This document shows positions 9,047-18,775 of a DNA stretch of 64,000 bases, one piece after another. The notes beneath the pieces were generated by a model. It was not told the DNA's origin. It saw only the letters and a list, made by a program, of their open reading frames with translations, and searched no databases. Every line of letters starts with the position of its first letter. The first letter of the stretch is position 1. The stretch is from NCBI RefSeq assembly GCF_039522525.1, contig NZ_BAAADO010000002.1, positions 496,001 through 560,000 of the forward strand, given 5' to 3'. Origin of the DNA: Salinibacillus aidingensis. GTDB lineage: Bacteria; Bacillota; Bacilli; Bacillales; Alkalibacillaceae. The position numbers were made by a program, and so were the translations under genes.

Positions 9047-10066
9047 CTAAATGATTCCCTTTATTAACTTCAATACTGTCTCTATATCCTCACTGGTTAC
9101 ATCCAAATGTGTCACGAGACGAATAGAATCCGGCCCAATGGCACCGGCCAATACACCCTTTTCCTTTAGACGTTCAACAAATTCAGACGCTGTATATGGT
9201 GTGCCCTTTACATTTAACACAATAATGTTCGTTTCCACATCATTTTCAACGGTTAACCCATCCAAGCGGTCCAATCCTTCTGCCAGTTTTTTTGCATTTT
9301 TATGATCCTCTGTTAACCGATCCACCATGTCCGTTAATGCAACAATCCCGGGCGCAGCAATAATCCCTGCCTGACGCAGGCCCCCGCCCAGCCGTTTTCT
9401 CCATTTTCTGGCGCGCTGAATAAAGTCCTTAGAACCAGCGATGATTGAACCAACCGGCGCTCCCAGTCCTTTCGACAGGCAAAATTGTACAGTGTCTGTA
9501 TAACTTGCATAGGTTTGAACCGATATCCCTGATGCCACAGAGGCATTAAACAATCTCGCCCCATCTAAATGAACGGGTACCTGATTTCTCCGGGCAACTT
9601 CATAGATTTCCTTCATATTTTCAAACGGAAGGATGGTTCCACCTGATTGATTGTGGGTATTTTCGAGACCAATCATCCCTGTTTCAGGAAAATGAATATC
9701 ATCCGGCCGAATTGCCGCCTCCAAGTCTTCCGGATTCATTGCACCCTTCGTTCCCTTAATGGGACGTGGCTGCACCCCGGCAAGGGCAGAAATAGCCGCA
9801 CCTTCAAACTTATAAATATGCGCATCCTCTTCCAGGATTATTTCCTGTCCTGGTTTGGTATGCGTAAGTACGGCCAACTGATTCCCCTGCGTACCACTTG
9901 TAACAAATAGTGCAGCTTCCTTGCCGGTTACTTCAGCAGCTTTAGCCTCCAGTTCTTTAATCGTCGGGTCTTCTTCATACACATCATCCCCAACCTCTGC
10001 TTCCAGGCTTGCCTGGCGCATTTTATCTGTTGGTTTTGTTACGGTATCGCTTCGTAAATCGATCAT
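9047..10066 (-). CDS. ltaE: Low-specificity L-threonine aldolase
   Basis: A PLP-dependent fold-type I enzyme that cleaves L-threonine or allo-threonine to glycine and acetaldehyde; 339 residues, normal length. Diagnostic stretches are the N-terminal MIDLRSDTVTKPT, GDDVYEEDPT, LFVTSGTQGNQLA, the HLDGARLFNA region and the PLP-lysine region FCLSKGLGAPVGS. The start is ATG 10066 with GGGAGG 8 bases upstream; an ATG further upstream (10093) lacks spacing. Monocistronic. It may feed glycine, and hence glycine betaine or one-carbon metabolism. Confidence 0.9.
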   Translation of the reverse strand: MIDLRSDTVTKPTDKMRQASLEAEVGDDVYEEDPTIKELEAKAAEVTGKEAALFVTSGTQGNQLAVLTHTKPGQEIILEEDAHIYKFEGAAISALAGVQPRPIKGTKGAMNPEDLEAAIRPDDIHFPETGMIGLENTHNQSGGTILPFENMKEIYEVARRNQVPVHLDGARLFNASVASGISVQTYASYTDTVQFCLSKGLGAPVGSIIAGSKDFIQRARKWRKRLGGGLRQAGIIAAPGIVALTDMVDRLTEDHKNAKKLAEGLDRLDGLTVENDVETNIIVLNVKGTPYTASEFVERLKEKGVLAGAIGPDSIRLVTHLDVTSEDIETVLKLIKGII

Positions 10067-10196
10067 TGTCCAGTCCTCCCTTAACCTCATCATACTATAG
10101 CCATCAAATGGTGAGAAAGAAAATCCGCTCTGTATAATTAAGAAAAAATTCCAAAACCTAAAATTGGCAGGAACATCGATAAGAGGAGGTAGGAAA

Positions 10197-10376
10197 ATGG
10201 ACCGTCAGCGAGCACAGGAAATTGTAGACGCACCAAAATTAATTAATGTTACCCATAATGGAACACCTGTTTATATTCAGCATGTAGATGAACATAGTGA
10301 TATGGCTCGCATTTATCCTTTAGATTCACCCAATAAAGAAGAGGATGTTCCACTAAAAAGTCTGAAAGAGCATTAA
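10197..10376 (+). CDS. sspH: SspH-type small acid-soluble spore protein
   Basis: 59 residues beginning MDRQRAQEIVDAPKLINVT and carrying the family core NGTPVYIQHVDEHSD...ARIYPLD. GAGGAGG sits just upstream of ATG 10197; the frame extends a little further upstream but without a start signal. SspH is a minor DNA- or core-associated spore protein made in the forespore, so expression is probably under a sporulation sigma factor. It is the clearest sign in this window that the organism forms endospores. Confidence 0.9.
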   Translation: MDRQRAQEIVDAPKLINVTHNGTPVYIQHVDEHSDMARIYPLDSPNKEEDVPLKSLKEH

Positions 10377-10378
10377 AA

Positions 10379-10418
10379 AGAAGGGCTGTACCCCGCTAGG
10401 TACAGCCCTTCTTTTTAA
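10379..10418. terminator. Bidirectional terminator between sspH and the DUF2680 gene
   Basis: AAGAAGGGCTGTACC and GGTACAGCCCTTCTT form a perfect stem with a CCGCTA loop. It is flanked by A and T runs, so it can serve both convergent genes. Confidence 0.9.
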
Positions 10419-10747
10419 TCTTCTTCATCTTTCTTGTGTTTTTTATCCTTCCAATATGGGACATAACCGTTTTCCTTGAGTTTTTCCTGATGCTCTTTCA
10501 TATGCTCCAGTTTCTTTTCCGCTTTTTCCTCGCTTAAAACCCCAAACTCTACATATTTGCTGACCAATTGTTCATGCAGTTTGAACATTTGACTATGCAG
10601 AGCCTCAAGCTCCTGCTGTTGAGCATCATTGAGTTCGATGTCTTCCAGATTGGTCTCCATTTGATCGTGATCCTCAGCACTGATAACAGGAGCCGAAAGA
10701 CCGAGAGTGAGCATGAAAGCAAAGCATAAGGCGATCCATTTTTTCAT
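10415..10747 (-). CDS. Secreted DUF2680 (YckD-like) protein
   Basis: 110 residues. A Sec signal peptide with a hydrophobic core and likely cleavage after PVISA (about residue 24) precedes an acidic helical segment. This segment resembles the DUF2680/YckD repeat (LEALHSQMFKLHEQLVSKYV ... GVLSEEKAEK). The highly charged tail is KDKKHKKDEED. A GAAGGAGGATAT ribosome site is present. Function unknown; it probably acts outside the membrane. Confidence 0.75.
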   Translation of the reverse strand: MKKWIALCFAFMLTLGLSAPVISAEDHDQMETNLEDIELNDAQQQELEALHSQMFKLHEQLVSKYVEFGVLSEEKAEKKLEHMKEHQEKLKENGYVPYWKDKKHKKDEED

Positions 10748-10822
10748 ATGTATATCCTCCTTCGCATCGTGATTCTGTCATAGTTTGTGAGCAAAAGTGG
10801 AAAATATACATATTTTTTAAGA

Positions 10823-12191
10823 TTAAGATTGCGGGGAAATGTTGTGATTATGACGGAATACATTTTCAGGATCGTATTGCTGTTTTATCTCTTTTAGCCG
10901 GTTAAAAATTCAGCCCATAGGCACGCTTGGTAATCGAGTCCCCTAATCCTATCCCATTTAAGTAGGATGCGTTCAGATGAGAGTAGGGCAATAGCTCATG
11001 ATAGACCGATTCCACCCAATTTTTTAATACTTCTGCATCCATATCCGGCATGACCATAGCATCGATGAATAGTACAAAGGCAGCATCACGTACAGCAAAT
11101 GCAGTTTCATCAACAGGTACCCGATTCATTTCACCATTCAGGGCCCATAATTGCACTAAGATGCTTGAAGAAGGAGCCTGATCTAATTTTGTCAGAATTT
11201 TATTTATGACACGATCATCCAGCGAGGAAAAATAAAGGGAGGTTCCATATACAGGGATATTGCTTTCCACCATGGCATCGAGCTTGGATTGCAGCTCTGT
11301 GTAAGGGAAAACACCCGATTGATCAACAACCGGCTTGGTAATGTTGCGGAGAGGCATTAGGACAGATTCTCCCTCCTCAGGGTCGCCTGCATACATGCCG
11401 GTAAGTGAAATGACTTTTCGATGATGCAAAAAGTCCGGTAAAAATGGAGCCGGGGGCAGCTGCATGGCTGTAATATTAAAGGATACTTCATCGGGGGCAT
11501 CTTTTATATACGCCTGAGCTTTACGTAATACCTCACCTGCATCTTTAAAGTCATACATGACATCCAAACCTAAAATATTCGGGCCTATTTCATGAAGTTT
11601 AAGCGCAAACTGAGTCACAATTCCAAAATTACCGCCCCCTCCGCGAAGGGCCCAAAACAAATCCTGATGATGCTTAGAACTGACCTCCAGCAATTTGCCA
11701 TCTGCTGTTACAATACGCGCACTCAAAAGATTATCACTCGTCAATCCATATTTGCCTCTCAGATATCCTAATCCTCCCCCAAGAGCCAGGCCCCCAATTC
11801 CAGTCTGGGATACTGTACCCGTTGGAGTAGCCAGCCCATACTTCTGAGTTTCCATATCAATATCCCGCAGTATGGCTCCACCTTCGACATATGCAATTTT
11901 CCGGTCAGTGTCAACGTCGACATTCCTCATTTCGGATAAATCAATCATTAATCCATGATCACATACAGCTGTCCCTGCTACGTGGTGGCCTCCACCCCTC
12001 ACGGAAATGGTTAAGATCTCTGTCCTTGCAAATGTAACAGCAGCCCTTACATCCTCTTCCGTAAGACAGACGGCAATAGCCTTTGGATACCGTTCGATTC
12101 CGCCATTAAAGACCTTTCTCCTCTCATTGTATTCATGGTGTTCAGGCAGTAACAGCCTGCCCTTCAGTTTTTTACTAAGAACATACGACAT
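10823..12191 (-). pseudogene. FAD-linked oxidoreductase (FAD_binding_4 plus BBE), frameshifted near its 3' end
   Basis: Berberine-bridge-type flavoprotein. The FAD-binding part is intact: SVRGGGHHVAGTAVCDHG holds the histidine expected to bind FAD covalently, and TGIGGLALGGGLGYL follows. The first frame stops at 10902 after KRAYGLNF. Skipping one T in a TTTTT run restores the family's conserved end, NRLKEIKQQYDPENVFRHNH, ending at 10823. The substrate-domain tail is therefore lost, by mutation or read error. The usual second FAD-linking cysteine is not visible (TVSQTGIGG), which fits singly linked members. The start ATG 12191 has AAAGG 9 bases upstream. Confidence 0.8.
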
Positions 12192-12290
12192 TGCAATCAT
12201 CCTTTATAACGAATTTAATATATTGATTATACCAGTTTCAAAAGCAAAGGGGTATATGGATTTTGAACTTTCAAAATATTTTTGCATAAA

Positions 12291-12331
12291 AAACAAGGCA
12301 CGCTCATGAAGAGAATGCCTTGTTTTTTTAT
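12291..12331. terminator. Bidirectional terminator
   Basis: AACAAGGCA pairs with TGCCTTGTT, with A and T runs on both sides. It is probably used by the BCCT gene transcript coming from the right. Confidence 0.75.
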
Positions 12332-12336
12332 TATCG

Positions 12337-12622
12337 AGCGGCGGCTATAGGACCTAAACGGTCGCCTTCGCTTTTCTTTGTCCAGCTGCGGCTCCTAGGT
12401 CAAGGCGGATATAAGTCAAAGCCATTCCGTGGCCAAATGCATGCCACTCCATGTCTTCGTCTTATCCCGCATGACCTGATCAGTCGCCTTCGCTTTTCTT
12501 TGTCCAGCTGCGGCTCCCAGGCCCAAGCGGTCATAAGCAGAATATCCTACATGGCCAAAAGGCGGCCACTCCGGATATTCTGCTTATGCCGTCGGACCTA
12601 AACGGTCGCCTTCGCTTTTCGT
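12337..12622. repeat. Type B intergenic repeat, composite block
   Basis: A 35-bp sequence recurs directly at about 12361-12395 and 12483-12517 (GTCGCCTTCGCTTTTCTTTG...). Its 23-bp core with a CTAAACG prefix is present at 12354-12376 and 12598-12620, and again beside topB. Each unit is followed by an imperfect palindrome, for example around GCAGAATATCC...GGATATTCTGC at 12538-12584. The block sits between the terminator and the BCCT stop and codes for nothing recognisable. Confidence 0.8.
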
Positions 12623-12623
12623 A

Positions 12624-14189
12624 TTAACTTGCGGCTTTTTCTGCTTCTTCTTTATCTGCAGCATCTGCAGCTGCCTGTTCTTTTTCGCTCCACATCATTT
12701 TGGCCACTTTTACAGACGTCCATACAGGAGGCAGTAAGAGCAGGGAAACCGGAACAGCAGTTACTACGATAAAGTTTTGTAATGCTGAAATACTTCCCTC
12801 ACCGATGGTTAAGAGAACAACCGTCAGGATACCGAACATGACCGCCCAAAATACACGGATCCATCTGGCTGGGCTGTCAGAGCCGGTAATGGTAACGGCA
12901 ACGGTATAAGACATGGTGTCAACCGTTGTAGCAACAAATACGACCGTAACCAATAGGAAACCTAAAGCTAAAATGAATCCCATTGGCAGCTGATCCATGA
13001 TGGCCATTACAGTTGCCGGCATTCCACCTTCATTAAAGGCTTCAGAAATAGAGCCTGGATTATTGAGCTCCTGGAATAAACCAGTACCTCCAACAACCGT
13101 AAACCATAAGTTACTGACGAGTGGGGCAATGACAGAAACAGCCACAATTAAATCACGGATCGTTCTTCCGCGGGATATTTTACTGATAAAGATAGCCATC
13201 ATTGGTCCATATCCCAGGAACCAACCCCAGAAGAAAATGGTCCAGTAACCCAGCCATTCCTGATCGGCCCGGTACATGGACATTTCAAAGAAGTGCTGTA
13301 ACTGAAAGGCCTGAGCACCAATAAAGGAATCAATAATAAACATTCCTGGCCCTACTAATAGAATGGCAATTCCTAAGACAAGAACCATAATAACATTGAT
13401 ACGACTTAATAACTGAATTCCTTTATCTACACCTGTTGCGGCTGAAATCGCAGATATGGTCACAAGTCCTGCCATAATAATAATATTTGTTGTCAATGTA
13501 TTTGGAATCCCAAATAAATCATTTAATCCATAGCCAGCCTGTAATCCAAGAAAACCAATTGGACCCATTGTACCGGCAGCCACTGCGATAATGGATACGA
13601 TATCCGCCGTAGATCCAATGACACTTTTACCAAAGATTTTCTCACCAAATAATGGGTATAAAATTGTACGAGGTTTTAGTGGATATCCTTTATGATAATG
13701 TGCATACATGAGGACGATTGTTGCTAAAGTTCCCAATGTTGCCCATGCCAGGAATCCCCAATGCATAAAGCTCTGCGCCAGAGCCGGGAGCACGGACTCA
13801 GAGGGTGTCATTCCTTCTGATGCAAACAATGGCGGAGTGGACATGAAGTGTTGTATAGGTCCGGATGCAGCCCAAAACACACCACCACTAGCGAGTAAAG
13901 TACATAATATCATAGCAACCCAACGGAAATAACTGTTTTCTGGTTTGTCTTTTTTACCAAGTTTTAAACTTCCATATTTGGAAACAGCTAAGCCAATCCC
14001 TACAAAGAAAATAGCCAGCAATAAAATTTGCCAATAAGCACCAAAGTATTTTGCTGACCAATTAAACGAACTTGTCACCCATCGGCCAACCATATCCATA
14101 TCAATTAAAGAAAATATAACAAATAGTCCTAAAAATCCACCACTGACGATCATCGTGGTCCAGTCCGTTTTCGGTTTGAACGATTTCAT
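12624..14189 (-). CDS. BCCT-family transporter, substrate uncertain
   Basis: 521 residues with about 12 helices and a polar, Ala/Glu-rich C-terminal tail. The family signature lies around residues 316-343 and reads WTIFFWGWFLGYGPMMA then ISKISRGRTIRD. The RGRT element and first Trp residues match BCCT carriers (OpuD, BetP), which import betaine, choline or carnitine with Na+. However, two Trp of the classical WAWWISW motif are Phe and Tyr here, and the glycine stretch before HFMSTPP also differs. It may therefore carry a different osmolyte or amine. ATG follows AGGAGG. Monocistronic, upstream of a long non-coding gap. Confidence 0.85.
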   Translation of the reverse strand: MKSFKPKTDWTTMIVSGGFLGLFVIFSLIDMDMVGRWVTSSFNWSAKYFGAYWQILLLAIFFVGIGLAVSKYGSLKLGKKDKPENSYFRWVAMILCTLLASGGVFWAASGPIQHFMSTPPLFASEGMTPSESVLPALAQSFMHWGFLAWATLGTLATIVLMYAHYHKGYPLKPRTILYPLFGEKIFGKSVIGSTADIVSIIAVAAGTMGPIGFLGLQAGYGLNDLFGIPNTLTTNIIIMAGLVTISAISAATGVDKGIQLLSRINVIMVLVLGIAILLVGPGMFIIDSFIGAQAFQLQHFFEMSMYRADQEWLGYWTIFFWGWFLGYGPMMAIFISKISRGRTIRDLIVAVSVIAPLVSNLWFTVVGGTGLFQELNNPGSISEAFNEGGMPATVMAIMDQLPMGFILALGFLLVTVVFVATTVDTMSYTVAVTITGSDSPARWIRVFWAVMFGILTVVLLTIGEGSISALQNFIVVTAVPVSLLLLPPVWTSVKVAKMMWSEKEQAAADAADKEEAEKAAS

Positions 14190-14680
14190 TCTTTTCCTCC
14201 TAAAGTAAAATACACAGTTTATTTTTCATCATGCTTCTAATCTTTCGTTCTTATTCATTTTTCTAGTATAGTTTTTCGAATGAAATCGTTTATGGGACTG
14301 ATTTACAAACGGCTTTTTTACGAATAATTAAATGCCTAAAGTAGTCGTCTTGGATACTTACACCTACCCTGTTTTTGTTTTATCAGAGCCCTGTTTGAAA
14401 GGGGCATGTTATGATTTACCCAAATTGAAAGCTCTTAAAACATCTTTTTAGAATTATAGGGAGAAAATTTATGTGCGTCAACACTCATTTTGTTTCAAAT
14501 CCTTCCAATTCTTCTCATATGGATATAAAGAGGGGATGTGTTGTTAAGTATATCTTTTATTGCTATGGTATAGCGTCATATGCTCCCGGATAAAGCAGAT
14601 TTGTCCATTTATCATGGATTTCAGCTTTGTTCAGAAGAGATACCCCCGACCTTTTTCCCTTACCGCAAGTCTAAAAGTAA
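14190..14680. other. Non-coding gap upstream of the BCCT gene
   Basis: About 490 bases with no credible reading frame. The right part of the BCCT promoter region is AT-rich, with a TATACT-like element around 14265-14270 on the - strand. No repeat of the types found elsewhere and no recognised riboswitch were seen. Confidence 0.4.
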
Positions 14681-14718
14681 GAAGTCAAAAGTCAGCTGGT
14701 TATGACTTTTGACTTCTT
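14681..14718. terminator. Strong hairpin after helD
   Basis: AGAAGTCAAAAGTCA and TGACTTTTGACTTCT form a perfect 15-bp stem with an 8-base loop, just past the helD stop. T-rich sequence follows on the - strand. Confidence 0.85.
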
Positions 14719-14721
14719 TGT

Positions 14722-17061
14722 CTAATCTTTTACCACTTCATATTTATCTTTTGGAACTTCATGAATAAATGTGCATGGCGCTCCAGCTGACATCATCACC
14801 AGTTCATGCATGGCCCGAGTGCATGCAGTATAGAAAAGATTCCGCTCCAGTTCATCCTGGTAAACATGTTCAGAAGCATTATAAAGAATCACTGCATCAA
14901 ATTCGATTCCTTTTGCCAGATAGGTCGGTACAATGACAATGCCTTTTTCAAATGTGGTGGTTTCTTCATCAATTAACGAAACAGAAAGCTGTTCCTGCAA
15001 TTGATGATAGGCTTTTTCAGCTTCCTGCATGGAATGACAAATGACCGCTATCGTTTCATGCCCTCTCGATTGCAGCTCCTGAATCGTATTCTTAATGGAG
15101 GCGGACAGATGCCCTTCCTCAGAAACGATTTTAAGAAGAGGCACTTTACCGTCCCTGTTGAAGGCTTGGATCCGGTCGCCTCCCTCAACGATATGCCGGG
15201 TAAATTCCACAATCGGCTTTGTTGAGCGATAGCTCTTCATTAATGTAATTTTCTCCATTTTCTCCTCATGAGAGGCATCAATAACTGTATCCCCCAATAA
15301 GGCATGAGCATAAATAGCCTGATTCACATCGCCTAACACGGTCATCTGGCTGCTTGGAAATTTATCCTTTAAATAAGCAAATTGAAAAGGAGAATAATCC
15401 TGAGCCTCATCAATAAAGACATGACGTATCCCCCGATCTTTCATGGACCCCAGTAAATGGTCATGAACATATAAGTACGGGGTAACCTCCTCCCATGAGA
15501 GAAACTTCCGGCTCAGATTTTCAATACTTTGTCCACTGATAACTCCCCATTCTCTCGGAAGATTTTCCTGGTTGAAGTCATAATGGGACCATTCCTGATA
15601 AAATTTCAGATAGGTCAGACGTACATTAACAAACTGCAGCCTTTTTATTTTTCTCCTTAGTGGATTCATCCGCCTGCGGACAACCCATTTACGCAGCTTT
15701 TGTTCTTCTCTTTCGTAATCATCAAAGGTTTCATCATTAAAGTTTTTCTGCTGATCCAGCTCCTGGAATGCCTGGGCATAATCCTCTTTGTCCAGCAGCT
15801 CGATTTCAGATAAAACCCAATCCTTTTGCCGCTCTGTTTTTTCAACTTCAGCGAGCTTTTCCAGAATCCAATCACAAACCTCATCCATCCGATGGGCAAT
15901 AGTAACGTGGGAATCAAGGCTGTAAAAATAATGATAAATCTCATCCTTTGAGACAAGCACCCTGCCTTTAAAGGTTATATTGCGAAACTGAATCCCTTCT
16001 GCCGACAAGGCGTCGAGGAAGTTATCCAGAAGCTGTTTAAACGTTAAACTGGATTTAAAGTGAATCGCAGCCATTTTCTCCTCATATTGTCCGTCAAATC
16101 GACGGGTTAAATATCGTTCCATCTGCTCGAACGGGGTTTCGATCTTGAAGGATTCCCTCAACCGTTTTTCTAAGTATTCCTGGAAGGTCGTCTGTTTCAT
16201 ATTTGCTTCCCCAAGCTCAGGCAATACATTAGCCACATAGCTGTTAAACAGAGGGTTGGGGGAGAATAGTAAAATGTTTTCCGATGTCAGGGACTGACGA
16301 TGGCGATACAATAAGTAAGCCACCCGCTGTAAGGCTGCAGATGTTTTTCCACTTCCCGCCACCCCCTGGACGATCAGAATTTTATTATTTTCATTACGGA
16401 TAATCTGGTTCTGCTCCTTTTGAATCGTCGCCACAATACTTTCCATCGTTTCACTGGCATTTTGGCCAAGCACGGACTGCAGCAGGTGATCTCCAATGGT
16501 TATCCCTGTATTAAACATTCCTTCCAGCTTGCCATTTCGAATAATGAACTGGCGTTTAAGCTTGATTTCGCCTTCAATCGTCCCCTCAACTGTTTCATAT
16601 TCCGCCCTGCCTGGGGGATAATCGTAATACATGCTTGAAATAGGCGCCCGCCAGTCATAGATTAAAAAGTTTTCCTCATTGGCATCCATTAATGATGAAA
16701 TACCAATGTAAATCTGATCGGTCTCTTTTTCCCCATCCTCTAAAAAATCGATCCGGCCAAAATAGGGATTATCCTTCAGTTTATCAAGGGTCTTCAGCCT
16801 TTCACTCCACTGTCCGTGGCTTCGTTCTCTTTCTGAAAGGAGCTCGGCCTGCTGTTTAATACTCGCCTGGGTCTCAATGACATCATCAGGCTCATCAAGA
16901 TTGACCGTCACATCCTCCCAGAAGTTCTTCCTCAGCTCAAGAACACGATCCTTTACTTCACCAACATTTGTTTTCAGCTTTTGTATGACTTTATCGATCT
17001 CTTTTTGAACGTTTCTAATCCGATGTTCTTCGGCTAATCGCTCCTGATTTTGCTCATCCAC
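14722..17061 (-). CDS. helD: HelD-type UvrD-like ATPase (RNA polymerase-associated)
   Basis: 779 residues, close to the length of Bacillus subtilis HelD. The N-terminal ~65 residues form a charged coiled coil, as in HelD, where it reaches into RNA polymerase. Superfamily 1 motifs follow: Walker A GVAGSGKTSAALQR at about residue 230, Walker B VFIDEAQDYSPFQ near 565, and the late motif KGIEFDAVILY, then FYTACTRAMHEL. HelD uses ATP to free stalled RNA polymerase from nucleic acid. The GTG start has AAGGTAGTG upstream. Monocistronic. Confidence 0.88.
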   Translation of the reverse strand: MDEQNQERLAEEHRIRNVQKEIDKVIQKLKTNVGEVKDRVLELRKNFWEDVTVNLDEPDDVIETQASIKQQAELLSERERSHGQWSERLKTLDKLKDNPYFGRIDFLEDGEKETDQIYIGISSLMDANEENFLIYDWRAPISSMYYDYPPGRAEYETVEGTIEGEIKLKRQFIIRNGKLEGMFNTGITIGDHLLQSVLGQNASETMESIVATIQKEQNQIIRNENNKILIVQGVAGSGKTSAALQRVAYLLYRHRQSLTSENILLFSPNPLFNSYVANVLPELGEANMKQTTFQEYLEKRLRESFKIETPFEQMERYLTRRFDGQYEEKMAAIHFKSSLTFKQLLDNFLDALSAEGIQFRNITFKGRVLVSKDEIYHYFYSLDSHVTIAHRMDEVCDWILEKLAEVEKTERQKDWVLSEIELLDKEDYAQAFQELDQQKNFNDETFDDYEREEQKLRKWVVRRRMNPLRRKIKRLQFVNVRLTYLKFYQEWSHYDFNQENLPREWGVISGQSIENLSRKFLSWEEVTPYLYVHDHLLGSMKDRGIRHVFIDEAQDYSPFQFAYLKDKFPSSQMTVLGDVNQAIYAHALLGDTVIDASHEEKMEKITLMKSYRSTKPIVEFTRHIVEGGDRIQAFNRDGKVPLLKIVSEEGHLSASIKNTIQELQSRGHETIAVICHSMQEAEKAYHQLQEQLSVSLIDEETTTFEKGIVIVPTYLAKGIEFDAVILYNASEHVYQDELERNLFYTACTRAMHELVMMSAGAPCTFIHEVPKDKYEVVKD

Positions 17062-17130
17062 GTAATCACTACCTTACATGATCTTATGTTTTCTACTTCT
17101 CATTCTATTATGGTATGGCCTGTTCTATTT

Positions 17131-18645
17131 CTATACAGAATAGCTGTGTTTTGCTGCAGATTTTTCCTGTTGTTTGTTCACTTTTAACCAATGCTCCGTC
17201 TGTTCTAATTGACCGGCCAGTTCCAATAATAAATCTTCCCGACCTCTCGCTGCAATAAACTGAACTCCAAGTGGCAGATTATGGTCTGTTTTGTGCAGGG
17301 GAATGGACATGGCGGGCTGCCCTGTCAAATTGGCCAGCTGTGTAAAAGGGGTTCGTTTCAGGCTGTCCTCCATGATCTGATCAATGATCCTGACCTTTTT
17401 TAATACTTTCCCTAAATGCAGGGAACTGGCTATGCGGATAAGTCGTTTCTCGGACGGCTTCGTATCAAGCTCACCAATCCGCGCCGGTTTAAAGGCTGTC
17501 GTCGGTGTCATATATAAGTCATACTCTTCATGGAAGCTCTCCATCTTAATGGCTGCCTGATCCCACTCCCGCATGCTCAGCACATAGTCTTCAATTGATC
17601 CGGCTTTACCGAGCATCCCAAGCAGCCAGGTTTCAGGCTCAACATCAGATGGTTTTGCCTTCCTTCCCAGTACGTCCTGCAGATCATGTAAAGTAGCGGA
17701 GACTTCCCCGAAATACATCGTAAAATAACTTTTGGCCAGTGCCCGTCCATTTACACCAGGCTCTTTTTCTTCCACAATATGACCCATATCCTCCAGTAAC
17801 CGTGCCGTTTTTTCCACCGCTTCTATACAGTCCTGTTCAACCTCTGTACCTATTGGTGATTGAGTGGAATAGGCAATTTTCAGCGGGCGGCTTTCCAAGG
17901 CTTGTACAATGTCTAAATAGCTTCCGTCAAAGGGCGGAGCGTGAAAGGCACCTGCTTTTTCGTAAACCCGTAATTCATCCAGCATGGCCGCACTATCCCG
18001 TACCGTTTTGGATAAAACATGATCTACGGAAGCCCCTTGCCAGTTCCGGCCCACATTAGGTCCAACAGGAGTTCTTCCTCTGCTCGGCTTCAAACCAAAA
18101 AGACCGGTATAGGCAGAAGGAATGCGAATCGACCCTCCCCCATCATTGGCTCCGGCTATCGGGACCATACCTGAAGCTACTGCAGCTGCTGAACCTCCAC
18201 TTGATCCTCCAGGAGTATAATCAGGATTCCACGGATTTCTTGTGGGACCATAATGCTTCGGTTCAGTGATTCCCATCAGTGCAAACTCCGGTACATTGGT
18301 TTGTCCTAAAAAAGACACCCCTGTTTCCCTTAGTTTTTTAACAAAGTTTGAATCCTGTTTTGCCCGGTAATTGTTAAATGCTTTGGAGCCTGCTGTAATC
18401 GGTTCACCCTCGATCTCCTGGGTGATATTCTTCAAAAGCATCGGCACACCTGCAAACGTTCCAGTAACCGGCTGCTGACTTTGTTTTTTTGCCTGATCGT
18501 ACATTTTATGAATAACCGCATTCAGTTGTGGATTGTGCTGCTCAATCCGTTTTATTGCCTCTTCTGTCAGTTCTTCCGGCTTTACTTCCTTTTTCTGAAC
18601 CAGCTTTGCCAGTCCAAGTCCATCATAATCTTCATAATGAAACAT
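17131..18645 (-). CDS. Amidase-signature family hydrolase (NylA-like)
   Basis: About 504 residues. Catalytic elements are the Lys in MLLKNITQE, the cis-Ser in TPGGSSGGSAAAVASG, and the nucleophilic Ser in NDGGGSIRIPS. The long C-terminal half with TPTTAFKPARIGEL and QLANLTGQPAMSIP resembles amidases related to 6-aminohexanoate-cyclic-dimer hydrolase. The start is uncertain: ATG 18645 fits the family N-terminus (MFHYEDYDGLGLAKLV), and in-frame GTGs lie at 18654 and 18657. The true substrate is unknown. It differs from the amidase at 7.3-8.8 kb and is not a recent duplicate. Confidence 0.8.
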   Translation of the reverse strand: MFHYEDYDGLGLAKLVQKKEVKPEELTEEAIKRIEQHNPQLNAVIHKMYDQAKKQSQQPVTGTFAGVPMLLKNITQEIEGEPITAGSKAFNNYRAKQDSNFVKKLRETGVSFLGQTNVPEFALMGITEPKHYGPTRNPWNPDYTPGGSSGGSAAAVASGMVPIAGANDGGGSIRIPSAYTGLFGLKPSRGRTPVGPNVGRNWQGASVDHVLSKTVRDSAAMLDELRVYEKAGAFHAPPFDGSYLDIVQALESRPLKIAYSTQSPIGTEVEQDCIEAVEKTARLLEDMGHIVEEKEPGVNGRALAKSYFTMYFGEVSATLHDLQDVLGRKAKPSDVEPETWLLGMLGKAGSIEDYVLSMREWDQAAIKMESFHEEYDLYMTPTTAFKPARIGELDTKPSEKRLIRIASSLHLGKVLKKVRIIDQIMEDSLKRTPFTQLANLTGQPAMSIPLHKTDHNLPLGVQFIAARGREDLLLELAGQLEQTEHWLKVNKQQEKSAAKHSYSV

Positions 18646-18728
18646 ACCAGCCACCACACTCCCATAAACAAAGTCTATTTATCAGTTTATTCGCGATAGG
18701 CTGGTGTTTTCCTTTTTCCTTACAACAA

Positions 18729-18762
18729 AAAAGAGAGCACATACCAGGTATATGCTCTCTCC
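18729..18762 (-). terminator. Terminator of the peptide-binding lipoprotein gene
   Basis: AGAGAGCA pairs with TGCTCTCT around an inner imperfect stem. On the - strand it is followed by TTTTTTGTTG, directly after the lipoprotein gene stop. Confidence 0.8.
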
Positions 18763-18775
18763 CTCAATAGCCTAT

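Noticed and set aside
12320..12601. A 93-codon frame running through the type B repeats
   Set aside because: It lies entirely in repetitive, palindromic DNA, has no ribosome site and no protein-like composition.
12354..12620. Direct repeats at about 12.36 and 12.48 kb as a CRISPR array
   Set aside because: Only two full repeats with long, palindromic spacers and no cas genes.
14190..14680. A hidden gene in the gap between the BCCT and helD genes
   Set aside because: No frame with a ribosome site or protein-like composition on either strand.
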